A stretch of 64,000 bases of DNA from Arthrobacter sp. B3I9 (GCF_030816935.1 NZ_JAUSYO010000001.1:1240001-1304000); one strand, 5' to 3'; positions 23,211 to 37,933 are shown, counted from the stretch's first letter. Notes: a model not told the origin generated them from the sequence alone. Made by a program: numbers and translations.

Positions 23211-26200
23211 TTGGTCGCCTCGAGCACCTCTAATGTAAACAACGCTGCAACCGCTATCAATGCCGAAAGCACCGACGGTGCAACCCGGCGGCTCTCATTC
23301 GCAAAGATTCACGAACCCCTTGACGTTCCGAATCTGCTTGCCCTGCAAACGGACAGCTTCGACTGGCTGGTCGGAAATGAACGCTGGCAGGCCCGCGTTG
23401 CGAAGGCCGTCGAAGAAGGCGACCTGAGCGTCGCCACCTCCTCCGGTCTTTCCGACATCTTCGAAGAGATCTCCCCGATCGAGGACTTCCAGGGCACCAT
23501 GTCCCTGAGCTTCTCCGAGCCGGAGTTCGCTGACCCGAAGTACACCATGGCCGAGTGCAAGGACCGGGACGCAACCTACTCGGCTCCGCTGTACGTCAAA
23601 GCCGAATTCATGAACAACAACACGGGCGAAATCAAGCAGCAGACCGTGTTCATGGGTGACTTCCCGCTGATGACCGAGAAGGGCACCTTCGTAGTCAACG
23701 GCACCGAGCGTGTTGTCGTCTCCCAGCTGGTCCGTTCCCCGGGCGCCTACTTCGAGCGCACCGCCGACAAGACCAGCGACAAGGACATCTTCACCGCGAA
23801 GATCATCCCGTCCCGCGGCGCCTGGTTCGAACTCGAAATCGACAAGCGCGACCAGGTCGGCGTTCGCCTCGACCGCAAGCGCAAGCAGTCCGTCACGGTG
23901 CTGCTGAAGGCGCTCGGCTGGACCGAAGGCCAGATCCTCGAAGAGTTCGGCCAGTACGACTCCATGCGCGCAACGCTGGAGAAGGACGCCACCGAAACCC
24001 GCGAGGACGCCTTGCTGGACATCTACCGGAAGCTGCGACCGGGCGAGCCGCCCACGGTCGAGGCTGCCCAGTCCCTGCTGGACAACCTGTACTTCAACTC
24101 AAAGCGCTACGATCTGGCCAAGGTTGGCCGCTACAAGATCAACCGCAAGCTCGGCATCGACCGCTCCCTTGGTGACAAGGAAGCCTCCGTGCTGCACGTT
24201 GAAGACATCGTCGCCATGATCAAGTTCCTCGTTGCGCTGCACGCCGGTGAGAAGACCCTCATGGGCAAGCGTGATGGCCAGGACCACGAGCTGCGCGTTG
24301 AGATCGATGACATCGACCACTTCGGCAACCGCCGCATCCGCGCCGTCGGCGAGCTCATCGAGAACCAGGTCCGCACCGGCCTGTCCCGCATGGAGCGCGT
24401 CGTCCGCGAGCGTATGACGACCCAGGACGTCGAGGCCATCACGCCGCAGACGCTGATCAACATCCGCCCCGTCGTGGCAGCCATCAAGGAGTTCTTCGGA
24501 ACTTCGCAGCTCTCGCAGTTCATGGACCAGAACAACCCGCTGTCGGGCCTGACCCACAAGCGCCGCCTGTCGGCGCTGGGCCCGGGCGGTCTGTCCCGCG
24601 ACCGTGCAGGCATGGAAGTCCGAGACGTCCACCCGTCCCACTACGGACGCATGTGCCCGATCGAAACTCCTGAAGGCCCGAACATCGGCCTGATCGGTTC
24701 GCTGGCTTCCTACGGACGGATCAACCCGTTCGGCTTCATCGAGACGCCGTACCGGCTCGTTTCCGAGGGAGTCGTGTCCGACGAGGTCCAGTACCTCACG
24801 GCCGACGACGAAGCCGAGGTCCTGATCGCACAGGCCAACGCCCCGCTGGATGAGAACAAGAAGTTCGCCGAAGAGACCGTCCTGGTCCGCGCCCGTGGTG
24901 GTGGAGGCGAGCCCGTGCTGGTTCCCGCCGCCGACGTCGAGTTCATGGACGTTTCCCCGCGCCAGATGGTGTCCGTGGCAACCGCCCTGATCCCGTTCCT
25001 CGAGCATGACGATGCTAACCGCGCACTGATGGGTGCCAACATGCAGCGCCAGGCCGTGCCGCTGGTCCGTTCCGAGGCACCGTTCGTCGGTACCGGCATG
25101 GAGCGCGCTGCCGCCGTCGACGCCGGTGACGTGGTCATCGCGAAGAAGGCAGGCGTGGTCACCGAGGTCTCCGCTGAGCTGGTCATCATGCTCAACGACG
25201 ACGGTACGGAAACCAACTACCGGATCAACAAGTTCGCCCGCTCCAACCAGGGCAACTGCTACAACCACCGCGTACTAGTGAGCGAAGGCCAGCGCCTGGA
25301 GGTCGGCGGCATCATCGCCGACGGCCCGGCAACGGACCAGGGCGAACTTGCCCTCGGCAGGAACCTGCTCGTGGCATTCATGTCATGGGAAGGCCACAAC
25401 TTCGAGGATGCCATCATCCTGTCCCAGCGCATCGTGGCCGAGGACGTCCTTTCCTCCATCCACATCGAGGAGCACGAGATCGATGCCCGCGACACCAAGC
25501 TTGGTGCCGAGGAAATCACCCGTGACATCCCGAACGTGTCCGAGGAAGTCCTGGCCGGCCTGGACGAGCGTGGCATCATCCACATCGGTGCCGAGGTTGA
25601 AGCCGGTGACATCCTGGTCGGAAAGGTCACACCCAAGGGTGAAACCGAACTGACTCCGGAAGAGCGCCTGCTGCGCGCCATCTTCGGTGAGAAGTCCCGC
25701 GAAGTGCGCGACACCTCCCTGAAGGTTCCGCACGGCGAGTCCGGCACCGTCATCGGTGTCCGCGTCTTCGACCGCGACAACGACGACGAGCTGCCCCCGG
25801 GCGTGAACCAGCTGGTCCGCGTCTACGTCGCCGCCAAGCGCAAGATCACCGACGGCGACAAGCTCGCCGGCCGCCACGGCAACAAGGGTGTCATCTCCAA
25901 GATCCTGCCGATCGAGGACATGCCCTTCCTTGCCGACGGTACCCCCGTTGATATTGTCCTGAACCCGCTGGGTGTTCCGGGCCGTATGAACGTCGGCCAG
26001 GTGCTCGAAACGCACCTCGGCTGGGTTGCCAAGACCGGTTGGAAGATCGAAGGCGAGCCCGAGTGGGTCAAGCAGCTGCCGAACCTGCCGCGCGAGAGTG
26101 GCTCGACCACTGTTGCAACGCCGGTCTTCGACGGTGCCCGTGAGGAAGAAATCACCGGCCTGCTCGACTCCACCAACGTCACCCGCGACGGCGACCGCCT

Positions 26201-26729
26201 GATCAACTCCTCGGGCAAGACCCGCTTGTTCGACGGCCGCTCCGGCGAGCCGTTCCCGGATCCGATCTCGGTCGGCTACATGTACATCCTGAAGCTCCAC
26301 CACCTGGTGGACGACAAGATCCACGCACGCTCCACCGGTCCGTACTCCATGATCACGCAGCAGCCGCTGGGTGGTAAGGCGCAGTTCGGTGGCCAGCGCT
26401 TCGGTGAAATGGAAGTGTGGGCGCTCGAGGCTTACGGCGCCGCGTACACGCTCCAGGAACTCCTCACGATCAAGTCGGATGACATCCATGGTCGCGTGAA
26501 GGTCTACGAAGCCATCGTCAAGGGCGAGAACATCCCGGAGCCGGGTGTTCCTGAGTCCTTCAAGGTCTTGATCAAGGAAATGCAGTCGCTGTGCCTGAAC
26601 GTGGAAGTGCTTTCCACGGACGGAACCACAATTGAAATGCGTGACTCTGATGACGCAGTCTTCACGGCTGCGGAAGAACTGGGCATCGATCTGTCTCGTG
26701 CAGAGCCCAGTTCCGTAGAAGAGGTCTAG
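23211..26729 (+). CDS. rpoB: DNA-directed RNA polymerase subunit beta
   Basis: 1172 residues from TTG 23211 ([11 protein letters not shown]), which has AAGGA seven bases before it; GTG 23196 is an upstream alternative. It is the catalytic core subunit forming one jaw of the polymerase. The rifampicin-binding cluster ([20 protein letters not shown], then [15 protein letters not shown]) carries the wild-type Asp, His and Ser residues, so rifampicin sensitivity is expected. The C-terminal region with the [20 protein letters not shown] motif is complete. Cotranscribed with rpoC across a 105-base gap with a strong hairpin. Confidence 0.98.
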   Translation: MVASSTSNVNNAATAINAESTDGATRRLSFAKIHEPLDVPNLLALQTDSFDWLVGNERWQARVAKAVEEGDLSVATSSGLSDIFEEISPIEDFQGTMSLSFSEPEFADPKYTMAECKDRDATYSAPLYVKAEFMNNNTGEIKQQTVFMGDFPLMTEKGTFVVNGTERVVVSQLVRSPGAYFERTADKTSDKDIFTAKIIPSRGAWFELEIDKRDQVGVRLDRKRKQSVTVLLKALGWTEGQILEEFGQYDSMRATLEKDATETREDALLDIYRKLRPGEPPTVEAAQSLLDNLYFNSKRYDLAKVGRYKINRKLGIDRSLGDKEASVLHVEDIVAMIKFLVALHAGEKTLMGKRDGQDHELRVEIDDIDHFGNRRIRAVGELIENQVRTGLSRMERVVRERMTTQDVEAITPQTLINIRPVVAAIKEFFGTSQLSQFMDQNNPLSGLTHKRRLSALGPGGLSRDRAGMEVRDVHPSHYGRMCPIETPEGPNIGLIGSLASYGRINPFGFIETPYRLVSEGVVSDEVQYLTADDEAEVLIAQANAPLDENKKFAEETVLVRARGGGGEPVLVPAADVEFMDVSPRQMVSVATALIPFLEHDDANRALMGANMQRQAVPLVRSEAPFVGTGMERAAAVDAGDVVIAKKAGVVTEVSAELVIMLNDDGTETNYRINKFARSNQGNCYNHRVLVSEGQRLEVGGIIADGPATDQGELALGRNLLVAFMSWEGHNFEDAIILSQRIVAEDVLSSIHIEEHEIDARDTKLGAEEITRDIPNVSEEVLAGLDERGIIHIGAEVEAGDILVGKVTPKGETELTPEERLLRAIFGEKSREVRDTSLKVPHGESGTVIGVRVFDRDNDDELPPGVNQLVRVYVAAKRKITDGDKLAGRHGNKGVISKILPIEDMPFLADGTPVDIVLNPLGVPGRMNVGQVLETHLGWVAKTGWKIEGEPEWVKQLPNLPRESGSTTVATPVFDGAREEEITGLLDSTNVTRDGDRLINSSGKTRLFDGRSGEPFPDPISVGYMYILKLHHLVDDKIHARSTGPYSMITQQPLGGKAQFGGQRFGEMEVWALEAYGAAYTLQELLTIKSDDIHGRVKVYEAIVKGENIPEPGVPESFKVLIKEMQSLCLNVEVLSTDGTTIEMRDSDDAVFTAAEELGIDLSRAEPSSVEEV

Positions 26730-26730
26730 C

Positions 26731-26776
26731 AGGTGATGTCCGACGGCGGGCCACCACCCGCCGTCGGACCTCACCT
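26731..26776 (+). other. Long hairpin between rpoB and rpoC
   Basis: GTCCGACGGCGGG (26738-26750) pairs perfectly with CCCGCCGTCGGAC (26757-26769), loop CCACCA, and AGGTGA/TCACCT extends the stem outside a small internal loop. There is no T run, so it may act in RNA processing or partial termination rather than as a full terminator. Confidence 0.7.
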
Positions 26777-26834
26777 CCCTCTTCCCGTAACCCAAGACTT
26801 CAGAATTTAGAGAACAAGAGAGAACAGGGACCAT

Positions 26835-30721
<3,887 letters not shown>

Positions 30722-30734
<13 letters not shown>

Positions 30735-30763
30735 CCGACTCCCGCTAACCGACTTCCGCTAAC
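30722..30763. repeat. Three tandem 14-bp units spanning the rpoC stop
   Basis: CGACTTCCGCTAAC occurs at 30722-30735 and 30750-30763, and CGACTCCCGCTAAC at 30736-30749. The first copy contains the real rpoC stop. Fourteen bases is not a whole number of codons, so the extra copies are downstream sequence, not extra residues. Confidence 0.85.
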
Positions 30764-30789
30764 CGCTAGGTTGTTCGGAAGCCTGACCA

Positions 30790-30829
30790 GGGATGGTCCC
30801 GCACCGCAAGGTGGGGGACCATCCCCGTT
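30790..30829 (+). terminator. Intrinsic terminator after rpoC
   Basis: GGGATGGTCCCGCACC (30790-30805) pairs with GGTGGGGGACCATCCC (30810-30825) around GCAA, followed by CGTTT. One mismatch in a 16-bp stem. It ends the rpoB-rpoC transcript. Confidence 0.82.
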
Positions 30830-30856
30830 TAACGATCGATTGCTTTGCCTAGCCCG

Positions 30857-30914
30857 TCGATTGCTCCGATAACGCCCTTTAGAGGGCCCAAAACGGCGGC
30901 TACGGAGCAATCGA
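30857..30914. repeat. 58-nt intergenic palindrome downstream of rpoC
   Basis: TCGATTGCTCCG (30857-30868) pairs perfectly with CGGAGCAATCGA (30903-30914), and an inner small hairpin, CCCTTTAGAGGG, lies within. A further ATCGATTGCT copy of the left arm occurs at 30836-30845. It lies past the rpoC terminator and before the rpsL promoter. The layout recalls the palindrome at 12693-12753. Confidence 0.6.
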
Positions 30915-30943
30915 TGGGGAGGGAGGCCCGGATACCCCGCCGA

Positions 30944-31255
30944 TTAAGGGCTGGGAGCCGTCCGTGTTAGACTTGAGACTAATTGTTATTGTGGCAGTGG
31001 ATGAGTGCGCCGGTTGAGCTGAAAGGCTTCACCAGGACGACGTTTCCGGTTTGCAGGGTTGTTGTGCAACGTATGCCACATTTTCGCATGCCTAGGGGCA
31101 GTTCCGGATGAAAGTCCGCGGACCCCGGCGTGCGGTCCGACTATTAAGGCTTCGCCTCGGCCGCTGTGGAGAGAACTTCAGAGCTCCAGCGGCGGGGCGC
31201 AGCGACAAGAGAGCGGCCGCCAACGGCCGCTCCGGATAAAACGGAGAACACGAGA
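30944..31255 (+). promoter_or_regulatory. rpsL promoter and leader
   Basis: TTAAGG (30944-30949) and TAGACT (30968-30973) are 18 bases apart and give a leader of about 275 bases. Just before rpsL a strong hairpin, AGCGGCCG (31212-31219) with CGGCCGCT (31224-31231), loop CCAA, precedes the ribosome-binding site by 20 bases and could serve as a translational operator; that role is a guess. No gene is supported between rpoC and rpsL. Confidence 0.5.
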
Positions 31256-31630
31256 GTGCCTACGATTAACCAGCTGGTCCGTAAGGGCCGCACGCCGAAG
31301 GTCAAGAAGACCAAGGCCCCCGCGCTTAACGGCAGCCCGATGCGCCGCGGTGTTTGCACCCGCGTGTACACCACGACCCCGAAGAAGCCGAACTCGGCTC
31401 TGCGTAAGGTTGCCCGCGTGCGCCTCAACGGTGGCATTGAAGTCACCGCTTACATCCCCGGTGTAGGCCACAACCTCCAGGAGCACTCCATTGTGCTCGT
31501 TCGTGGCGGCCGTGTTAAGGACCTCCCCGGTGTCCGCTACAAGATCGTCCGTGGCGCCCTCGATACCCAGGGTGTGAAGAACCGTAAGCAGGCCCGCAGC
31601 CGCTACGGCGCAAAGATGGAGAAGAAGTAA
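31256..31630 (+). CDS. rpsL: 30S ribosomal protein S12
   Basis: 124 residues from GTG 31256 ([12 protein letters not shown]). Both loops that decide streptomycin response are wild type: [19 protein letters not shown] with the Lys43 equivalent, and [14 protein letters not shown] with the Lys88 equivalent, so sensitivity is predicted. S12 checks codon-anticodon geometry in the decoding centre. rpsG starts 2 bases after the stop, then fusA, giving the usual str operon order. Confidence 0.97.
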   Translation: MPTINQLVRKGRTPKVKKTKAPALNGSPMRRGVCTRVYTTTPKKPNSALRKVARVRLNGGIEVTAYIPGVGHNLQEHSIVLVRGGRVKDLPGVRYKIVRGALDTQGVKNRKQARSRYGAKMEKK

Positions 31631-31631
31631 T

Positions 31632-32102
31632 ATGCCTCGCAAGGGTCCGGCCCCCAAGCGGCCGCTAGTCCTAGATCCCGTTTACGGCTCCCCGCTGGTC
31701 ACCCAGCTGATCAACAAGGTGCTGGTTGACGGCAAGAAGTCCACCGCGGAGCGCATCGTTTACGGTGCCCTCGAAGGTGCCCGTGCCAAGTCCGGCGGCG
31801 ACCCGGTTGCAGCCCTCAAGAAGGCCATGGAGAACGTCAAGCCTTCCCTCGAGGTCCGCTCCCGCCGCGTCGGTGGCGCCACCTACCAGGTTCCGGTTGA
31901 GGTCAAGCCGGGCCGCTCCACCGCCCTCGCCCTGCGTTGGCTGGTCGGCTACTCCAAGGCCCGCCGCGAGAAGACGATGACCGAGCGCCTCCAGAACGAG
32001 ATCCTGGATGCCTCCAACGGTCTCGGTGCCGCTGTGAAGCGTCGCGAAGACACCCACAAGATGGCCGAGTCCAACAAGGCCTTCGCACACTACCGCTGGT
32101 AA
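31632..32102 (+). CDS. rpsG: 30S ribosomal protein S7
   Basis: 156 residues, the standard length. It starts [20 protein letters not shown] and contains the conserved core [13 protein letters not shown] and [21 protein letters not shown]7 nucleates assembly of the 30S head and contacts the E-site tRNA. In E. coli it also represses the str operon; a comparable site is not evident between rpsL and rpsG here because they are only 1 base apart. fusA follows after 69 bases. Confidence 0.97.
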   Translation: MPRKGPAPKRPLVLDPVYGSPLVTQLINKVLVDGKKSTAERIVYGALEGARAKSGGDPVAALKKAMENVKPSLEVRSRRVGGATYQVPVEVKPGRSTALALRWLVGYSKARREKTMTERLQNEILDASNGLGAAVKRREDTHKMAESNKAFAHYRW

Positions 32103-32171
32103 TACTTCCCGGACGCCGCCGGCTCAACCGAGCCGGCGGCGAACGTGCAGTCCATCCGAAAGGGAGACACC

Positions 32172-34286
32172 GTGGCACAGGACGTGCTTACCGACCTTAG
32201 CAAGGTCCGCAACATCGGCATCATGGCCCACATTGATGCCGGCAAGACCACTACTACCGAGCGCATCCTGTTCTACACGGGTGTGAACCACAAGATCGGC
32301 GAAACGCACGACGGCGCTTCGACGACTGACTGGATGGAACAGGAAAAGGAACGCGGCATCACCATCACGTCTGCCGCCGTGACCTGCTTCTGGGAAAACA
32401 ACCAGATCAACATCATTGACACCCCCGGCCACGTTGACTTCACGGTCGAGGTTGAGCGCTCCCTGCGCGTCCTCGACGGTGCCGTCGCCGTGTTCGACGG
32501 CAAGGAAGGCGTGGAGCCGCAGTCCGAGACTGTCTGGCGCCAGGCTGACAAGTACAACGTTCCGCGCATCTGCTTCGTCAACAAGATGGACAAGCTCGGC
32601 GCCGACTTCTACTTCACCGTGGACACCATCATCAGCCGTCTCGGTGCCAAGCCGCTCGTCATGCAGCTGCCGATCGGCGCCGAGAACGACTTCATCGGCG
32701 TCGTCGACCTCCTCTACATGCGCGCGCTGGTCTGGCCCGGCGACGCCAAGGGTGACGTCACCATGGGTGCGAAGTACGAGATCCGCGAGATCCCGGCTGA
32801 CCTCCAGGAAAAGGCCGAGGAGTACCGCGAAAGCCTCGTCGAGGCCGTTGCCGAGTCCTCCGAGGAACTCATGGAGAAGTACCTCGAAGGCGAAGAAATC
32901 AGCATCGACGAGCTCAAGGCCGGCATCCGCAAGATGACGATCAACTCCGAGCTCTACCCGGTCTTCTGCGGTTCCGCATTCAAGAACCGTGGCGTCCAGC
33001 CGATGCTCGATGCCGTGGTCGACTACCTGCCGAACCCGCTCGACGTCCCGCCGATGATCGGTCACGATCCCCGCGACGAAGAGAAGGAGCTGACGCGCAA
33101 GCCGTCCTCCGAGGAGCCGTTCTCGGCCCTGGCGTTCAAGATTGCCGCGCACCCGTTCTTCGGCCAGCTCACCTTCATCCGCGTGTACTCCGGTCACGTG
33201 GAGGCAGGCGCCCAGGTGGTTAACTCCACCAAGGGCAAGAAGGAGCGCATTGGCAAGCTGTTCCAGATGCACGCCAACAAGGAAATGCCCGTTGAGGGCG
33301 CTACCGCCGGCCACATCTACGCAGCGATCGGCCTGAAGGACACCACCACCGGTGACACCCTGTGCGATTCCGCGAACCAGATCGTCCTGGAGTCCATGAG
33401 CTTCCCCGAGCCCGTGATCTCTGTTGCGATTGAACCGAACACCAAGGGTGACCAGGAGAAGCTCTCCACGGCCATCCAGAAGCTCTCCGCTGAGGACCCG
33501 ACCTTCCAGGTCTCCCTCAACGAAGACACCGGTCAGACCATCATCGCCGGCATGGGCGAGCTCCACCTGGACATCCTGGTGGACCGCATGCGCCGCGAGT
33601 TCAAGGTCGAGGCAAACGTCGGCAAGCCGCAGGTTGCTTACCGCGAAACCATCAAGCGCGCTGTAGAGCGTCACGACTACACGCACAAGAAGCAGACCGG
33701 TGGTTCGGGCCAGTTCGCAAAGATCCAGATCGCGATCGAGCCGCTGGACACCGCCGATGGCGAGATGTACGAGTTCGAGAACAAGGTCACTGGTGGCCGC
33801 GTTCCGCGCGAATACATCCCGTCCGTTGACGCCGGTATCCAGGATGCGCTGAACGACGGCGTCCTGGCCGGTTACCCGGTTGTCGGCATCAAGGCCACGC
33901 TGATTGACGGCGCGTACCACGATGTTGACTCCTCGGAAATGGCGTTCAAGATCGCCGGCCGTATGGCTTTCAAGGAAGCCGCACGCAAGGCGAACCCTGT
34001 CCTGCTGGAACCGCTGATGGATGTCGAGGTCCGCACCCCTGAGGAATACATGGGTGACGTTATCGGTGACCTCAACTCCCGCCGTGGCCAGATGCAGTCC
34101 ATGGAAGATGCCCAGGGCGTCAAGGTCATCCGCGCACACGTCCCGCTGTCCGGCATGTTCGGCTACATCGGCGACCTTCGTTCGAAGACCCAGGGCCGCG
34201 CTGTGTACTCCATGACGTTCAACAGCTACGCCGAGGTCCCGAAGGCAGTTGCCGACGAGATCATCCAGAAGACCCGCGGCGAATAG
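32172..34286 (+). CDS. fusA: Elongation factor G
   Basis: 704 residues from GTG 32172, with GAAAGGGAGA upstream. G1 is [15 protein letters not shown], the switch II region is [20 protein letters not shown], and G4 is NKMD. Domains II to V follow in the normal order, ending in the tip loop region of domain IV ([18 protein letters not shown]) and domain V. It catalyses GTP-driven translocation and, with RRF, ribosome recycling. It is the ordinary essential EF-G, with no insertion or truncation. A large palindrome lies in the gap before tuf. Confidence 0.98.
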   Translation: MAQDVLTDLSKVRNIGIMAHIDAGKTTTTERILFYTGVNHKIGETHDGASTTDWMEQEKERGITITSAAVTCFWENNQINIIDTPGHVDFTVEVERSLRVLDGAVAVFDGKEGVEPQSETVWRQADKYNVPRICFVNKMDKLGADFYFTVDTIISRLGAKPLVMQLPIGAENDFIGVVDLLYMRALVWPGDAKGDVTMGAKYEIREIPADLQEKAEEYRESLVEAVAESSEELMEKYLEGEEISIDELKAGIRKMTINSELYPVFCGSAFKNRGVQPMLDAVVDYLPNPLDVPPMIGHDPRDEEKELTRKPSSEEPFSALAFKIAAHPFFGQLTFIRVYSGHVEAGAQVVNSTKGKKERIGKLFQMHANKEMPVEGATAGHIYAAIGLKDTTTGDTLCDSANQIVLESMSFPEPVISVAIEPNTKGDQEKLSTAIQKLSAEDPTFQVSLNEDTGQTIIAGMGELHLDILVDRMRREFKVEANVGKPQVAYRETIKRAVERHDYTHKKQTGGSGQFAKIQIAIEPLDTADGEMYEFENKVTGGRVPREYIPSVDAGIQDALNDGVLAGYPVVGIKATLIDGAYHDVDSSEMAFKIAGRMAFKEAARKANPVLLEPLMDVEVRTPEEYMGDVIGDLNSRRGQMQSMEDAQGVKVIRAHVPLSGMFGYIGDLRSKTQGRAVYSMTFNSYAEVPKAVADEIIQKTRGE

Positions 34287-34344
34287 TCCTCGGACGCTCG
34301 CAGCGACAAACTCGGGTGCATCTCCGGTCTCCGGAGATTCGCTC

Positions 34345-34406
34345 GGTGCAGATGGCCGGTTCCCGGTCGGACGCAGTCCGGTCAAGCCGGGCCGGCCGTC
34401 TGCACC
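34345..34406 (+). promoter_or_regulatory. Large branched hairpin between fusA and tuf
   Basis: GGTGCAGATGGCCGG (34345-34359) pairs with CCGGCCGTCTGCACC (34392-34406) with one mismatch, enclosing CCCGG/CCGGG and CGGAC/GTCCG substems. It lies 60 bases after fusA and before the tuf promoter. There is no T run. It could separate or modulate tuf expression; function unknown. Confidence 0.55.
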
Positions 34407-34447
34407 AACAGGCTCAACGGACTAGTATTAGTTCCTGAATCTGCAAT

Positions 34448-34478
34448 TTCACCAATCCAAAGCCCCCCCAAGTAGACT
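34448..34478 (+). promoter_or_regulatory. tuf promoter candidate
   Basis: TAGACT (34473-34478) with TTCACC (34448-34453) 19 bases upstream, about 70 bases before the tuf start. It allows tuf to be expressed above the rest of the str operon. Confidence 0.45.
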
Positions 34479-34547
34479 TACTGAAGTTTCTGCCGCGACA
34501 AGCGCGGTCGAAGGGTAAGTCATTTGAAAACGTTCTAGGAGGAACCT

Positions 34548-35738
34548 GTGGCAAAGGCAAAGTTCGAGCGGACTAAGCCGCACGTTAACATCGGTACCAT
34601 TGGTCACGTTGACCACGGTAAGACGACGCTGACGGCCGCCATTTCCAAGGTGCTGTACGACAAGTACCCGACTCTCAACGAGAAGCGTGACTTCGCGTCG
34701 ATTGACTCTGCTCCCGAAGAGCGTCAGCGCGGCATTACCATCAACATCTCCCACGTTGAGTACCAGACCGAGAAGCGCCACTACGCACACGTAGACGCTC
34801 CGGGTCACGCTGACTACATCAAGAACATGATCACCGGTGCTGCTCAGATGGACGGCGCAATCCTCGTGGTTGCCGCTACTGACGGCCCGATGGCTCAGAC
34901 CCGTGAGCACGTTCTGCTCGCCCGCCAGGTTGGTGTTCCCTACCTGCTGGTCGCACTGAACAAGGCTGACATGGTCGATGACGAGGAACTCCTCGACCTC
35001 GTCGAAATGGAAGTTCGTGAGCTGCTCAGCTCGCAGGGCTTCGATGGCGACGAAGCACCGGTTGTTCGCGTTTCGGGCCTGAAGGCACTGGAAGGCGACC
35101 CGGAGTGGGTCAAGTCCGTTGAGGATCTGATGGCTGCTGTGGACGAGTCCGTTCCGGACCCGATCCGCGACCGCGACAAGCCCTTCCTGATGCCGATCGA
35201 AGACGTCTTCACGATCACCGGCCGTGGCACCGTTGTTACGGGCCGCGCCGAGCGTGGAACCCTCGCCATCAACTCCGAGGTCGAGATCGTCGGCATCCGC
35301 CCGGTCCAGAAGACCACGGTTACCGGTATCGAGATGTTCCACAAGCAGCTCGACGAAGCATGGGCCGGCGAGAACTGTGGCCTCCTGCTCCGCGGTCTGA
35401 AGCGCGACGATGTCGAGCGTGGCCAGGTTGTCGTCAAGCCGGGTTCCATCACCCCGCACACCGACTTCGAGGCCAACGTCTACATCCTCTCCAAGGACGA
35501 AGGCGGACGTCACAACCCGTTCTACTCCAACTACCGCCCGCAGTTCTACTTCCGCACCACGGACGTAACCGGCGTTATCACCCTGCCGGAAGGCACGGAA
35601 ATGGTTATGCCCGGCGACAACACTGAGATGACCGTTGCGCTCATCCAGCCCATCGCCATGGAAGAGGGCCTCGGCTTCGCTATCCGCGAAGGCGGCCGCA
35701 CCGTTGGTTCGGGACGCGTCACCAAGATCATCAAGTAA
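34548..35738 (+). CDS. tuf: Elongation factor Tu
   Basis: 396 residues from GTG 34548, after AGGAGGAACC, one of the best Shine-Dalgarno sequences in the window. G1 is [11 protein letters not shown]3 [13 protein letters not shown]4 NKADMVD. Domains II ([17 protein letters not shown]) and III ([20 protein letters not shown]) are complete. It delivers aminoacyl-tRNA to the ribosome. Only one tuf copy is seen in the window. A perfect terminator with a T6 run follows. Confidence 0.98.
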   Translation: MAKAKFERTKPHVNIGTIGHVDHGKTTLTAAISKVLYDKYPTLNEKRDFASIDSAPEERQRGITINISHVEYQTEKRHYAHVDAPGHADYIKNMITGAAQMDGAILVVAATDGPMAQTREHVLLARQVGVPYLLVALNKADMVDDEELLDLVEMEVRELLSSQGFDGDEAPVVRVSGLKALEGDPEWVKSVEDLMAAVDESVPDPIRDRDKPFLMPIEDVFTITGRGTVVTGRAERGTLAINSEVEIVGIRPVQKTTVTGIEMFHKQLDEAWAGENCGLLLRGLKRDDVERGQVVVKPGSITPHTDFEANVYILSKDEGGRHNPFYSNYRPQFYFRTTDVTGVITLPEGTEMVMPGDNTEMTVALIQPIAMEEGLGFAIREGGRTVGSGRVTKIIK

Positions 35739-35795
35739 CAACTTGCTGATCGAATTCCTGAACGGCCCGGCCGCCTGACGGTCGCCGTGAAGTAG

Positions 35796-35834
35796 GAACA
35801 GCCCCGCTGCATTGCAGCGGGGCTGTTCTTTTTT
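35796..35834 (+). terminator. Intrinsic terminator after tuf
   Basis: GAACAGCCCCGCTGC (35796-35810) pairs with GCAGCGGGGCTGTTC (35814-35828) around ATT, followed by a T-rich run (TTTTTT). It is a textbook terminator for the str operon. Confidence 0.92.
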
Positions 35835-35930
35835 GCCTTCGCGCACCTGCCGAACGGCGGTGCTGTCCCCACTGCCGTTTGCTGTTAAGGTTGCAGGATC
35901 AGCAGTGGAAGGCAGCGACGGGAGTCCGGT

Positions 35931-36056
35931 ATGGAATGGCTCATTTTCCTGATTGTGGTCGTGGCGGTCGTGGCGGGTGTTTTCTGGGCACGGAAAACCT
36001 TCCGCCAGGAGATCGACCGGGCGAAGCGGATCAACCGCGCCAACAAGAACCAGTAG
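35931..36056 (+). CDS. Small single-span membrane protein, 41 aa
   Basis: ATG 35931 gives 41 residues: MEWLIFLIVVVAVVAGVFW, a transmembrane helix, followed by a charged helix RKTFRQEIDRAKRINRANKN. A Shine-Dalgarno-like GGGAG (35920-35924) lies 6 bases upstream. It is a typical N-out or N-in bitopic micropeptide of unknown function. It ends 2 bases from the stop of the convergent beta-glucosidase, a tight fit that supports both ends. The gene lies alone after the tuf terminator and needs its own promoter, which I cannot identify. Confidence 0.65.
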   Translation: MEWLIFLIVVVAVVAGVFWARKTFRQEIDRAKRINRANKNQ

Positions 36057-36058
36057 GC

Positions 36059-37495
36059 CTAGGCGGGCCGGGTCCGGCGGGCCCGGCTGAGCGCCTGGTA
36101 CCAGTAGTAGGACTCTTTGGGTGTGCGTTCGAGCGTCTCGAAGTCCACGTGTACCAGGCCAAAGCGCTGCGAGTAGCCGGCCGCCCACTCGAAGTTGTCC
36201 ATCAGGGTCCAGACGTAATACCCGCGCAGGGTAACTCCGTGGGCTATGCCGCCCGGGGAGGTTGCCTGGATGGCGTTCCTGAGGTGGTCTGCCAGGTAGC
36301 TGATCCGCCGGTGGTCCGCAATCGGGCCGGTGACGTGGTCTGGTTCAGGGAAGCTCGCGCCGCTTTCGGTGATGTAGACCGGTGGCAGGGCCTCCCGGTA
36401 CCGGTCTTTGAGTTCCCGCAGCAGGATCCCGAGGTGATCGGGAGCCACCGGCCAGCCGAATCCCGTGGTTCCGCTGTCCGGGTAGCCCACCTCGTGGAAG
36501 GGCAACCGCGCGACGGCCTTGTGCGTATTTGCCGGGATGGGGACGGTTCCGCGCCCCAGGGCGACCCGAACGGGAAAGTAGTAGTTGAGGCCGTAGAAGT
36601 CCAGGGGCTGGTGGATCGTCCGGAGGTCGTGGTCGGATAGCCGCCCGAGGGAACGGAGCCACGGCCGGGCCATCAGGGGCAACCTCGGATAGCGCCCCAG
36701 CAGAACCGGATCCGCATAGATCCTGTTCATGAGCAGGTCGTAGAGCTTCGCCACCATTCCGTCGCCGGGCTTTCGGCTGGCCGGTCGGATGGGGGAGTGC
36801 AGATTCGTTACGCCCACCTCGCCCTTGACCCCTGCGGCGCGCAGCGCCTGCACGCCAAGGCCGTGGGCCAGAAGCTGGTGGTGGATCGAGGGCAACGCGT
36901 CGAACATCAGGGCCTTCCCCGGTGCGTGCACTCCGAGGGCATAGCCGTTAAGGGTGACGGACACCGGCTCGTTCAGCGTGACCCATTGCGCGACGCGGTC
37001 ACCGAAGCGCCGGCCCGCGGCTGCGCAGTACTCGGCGAAGCGCTCGGCAGTCGCCCGGTTCATCCAGCCGCCGCTGTGCTCGAGGGGGAGCGGGGTGTCC
37101 CAGTGGTAGAGCGTGGCCATGGGGGAGATGCCGGCCTCGAGAAGCTGGTCGATCAGCCGGTCGTAGAAGTCCAGGCCTTCCTCATTGAAGGCGCCGCGGC
37201 CCTCGGGCTGGATCCGCGGCCAGGAGATCGAGAACCGGTAGGAATCCACGCCGAGGTCCCGCATCAGGGCCACGTCTTCCGCTGAGCGATGATAGTGGTC
37301 GCAGGCCACGGACGGGGAGTGCCCGTCGACGATGCTGCCCGGCTTTTCCGCGAAGGCGTCCCAGCCGGAAGGACCACGGCCGCCGGCCGACAGTGCCCCT
37401 TCGATTTGAAAGGCCGCCGATGCCACTCCGAGCTTGAAATTGGGCCCCAGGAGCGCGGCAAGGTCCTCAACGTCGACGGAGTCCTGCACGGTCAT
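36059..37495 (-). CDS. GH1 beta-glucosidase
   Basis: 478 residues from the ATG at 37495; ATG 37510 is five codons upstream in frame. It is a TIM-barrel glycoside hydrolase of family 1. The acid/base Glu176 (VTLNEPVSV) and nucleophile Glu377 (YITESGASF) are both present, as are FKLGVASAAFQIEG at the start, YGLNYY, and WTLMDNFEWAAGYSQRFGLV at the end. It splits beta-glucosides such as cellobiose with retention. No signal peptide, so cytoplasmic. No transporter or regulator is adjacent. Confidence 0.92.
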   Translation of the reverse strand: MTVQDSVDVEDLAALLGPNFKLGVASAAFQIEGALSAGGRGPSGWDAFAEKPGSIVDGHSPSVACDHYHRSAEDVALMRDLGVDSYRFSISWPRIQPEGRGAFNEEGLDFYDRLIDQLLEAGISPMATLYHWDTPLPLEHSGGWMNRATAERFAEYCAAAGRRFGDRVAQWVTLNEPVSVTLNGYALGVHAPGKALMFDALPSIHHQLLAHGLGVQALRAAGVKGEVGVTNLHSPIRPASRKPGDGMVAKLYDLLMNRIYADPVLLGRYPRLPLMARPWLRSLGRLSDHDLRTIHQPLDFYGLNYYFPVRVALGRGTVPIPANTHKAVARLPFHEVGYPDSGTTGFGWPVAPDHLGILLRELKDRYREALPPVYITESGASFPEPDHVTGPIADHRRISYLADHLRNAIQATSPGGIAHGVTLRGYYVWTLMDNFEWAAGYSQRFGLVHVDFETLERTPKESYYWYQALSRARRTRPA

Positions 37496-37933
37496 GTCCT
37501 TATCATCCATTCGAAGGTGACTGAAGGCAATGAGCCGGAAGCGGCGCCGTGTGAGTTCGCCCACGGGCGGTGCTCGAGCACGCCTCCGGGCAGTCCCTGA
37601 TTAGCTTCTGGCCGATATTTCCGGCATACTAGATGAGTTGTTCAAGCGCTCTTTCGCGTCCCGATCCGGATAATGCCGGGTGCCAGGGTCCAAGTAGGAG
37701 ACCAAACATAACCCACTCCCCAAGGAATTGCGGACGAGTACGCGTGGAAAGCGCGACACGCCCGACCGCGGGGGTCGGTTGCGCCGGCAGGTTGAGGAAC
37801 CCGGATTGATCCGGATTCAGCTTGTGCGGCGGGTGGTAGTTACGACTTCAAATGCTTCGGCAGCCGCACAACAGGTAAGTGAACAGGGCAGCCCTAATCA
37901 GGGGAAGCACAGACTGAAAGAGAGTCAGGCGAC
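37496..37933 (+). promoter_or_regulatory. S10 operon upstream region and leader
   Basis: No gene is supported in this 438-base gap. TTCTGG (37605-37610) and TAGATG (37629-37634), 18 bases apart, are a weak promoter candidate. Two small perfect hairpins follow: CCGACC/GGTCGG (37762-37767 and 37773-37778) and CCGGAT/ATCCGG (37801-37806 and 37809-37814). In E. coli L4 controls the S10 leader, but no matching structure is evident here. Confidence 0.4.

Noticed and set aside
32124..34385. 753-residue minus-strand frame opposite fusA
   Set aside because: Exact antisense of fusA with typical shadow composition; fusA itself is certain.
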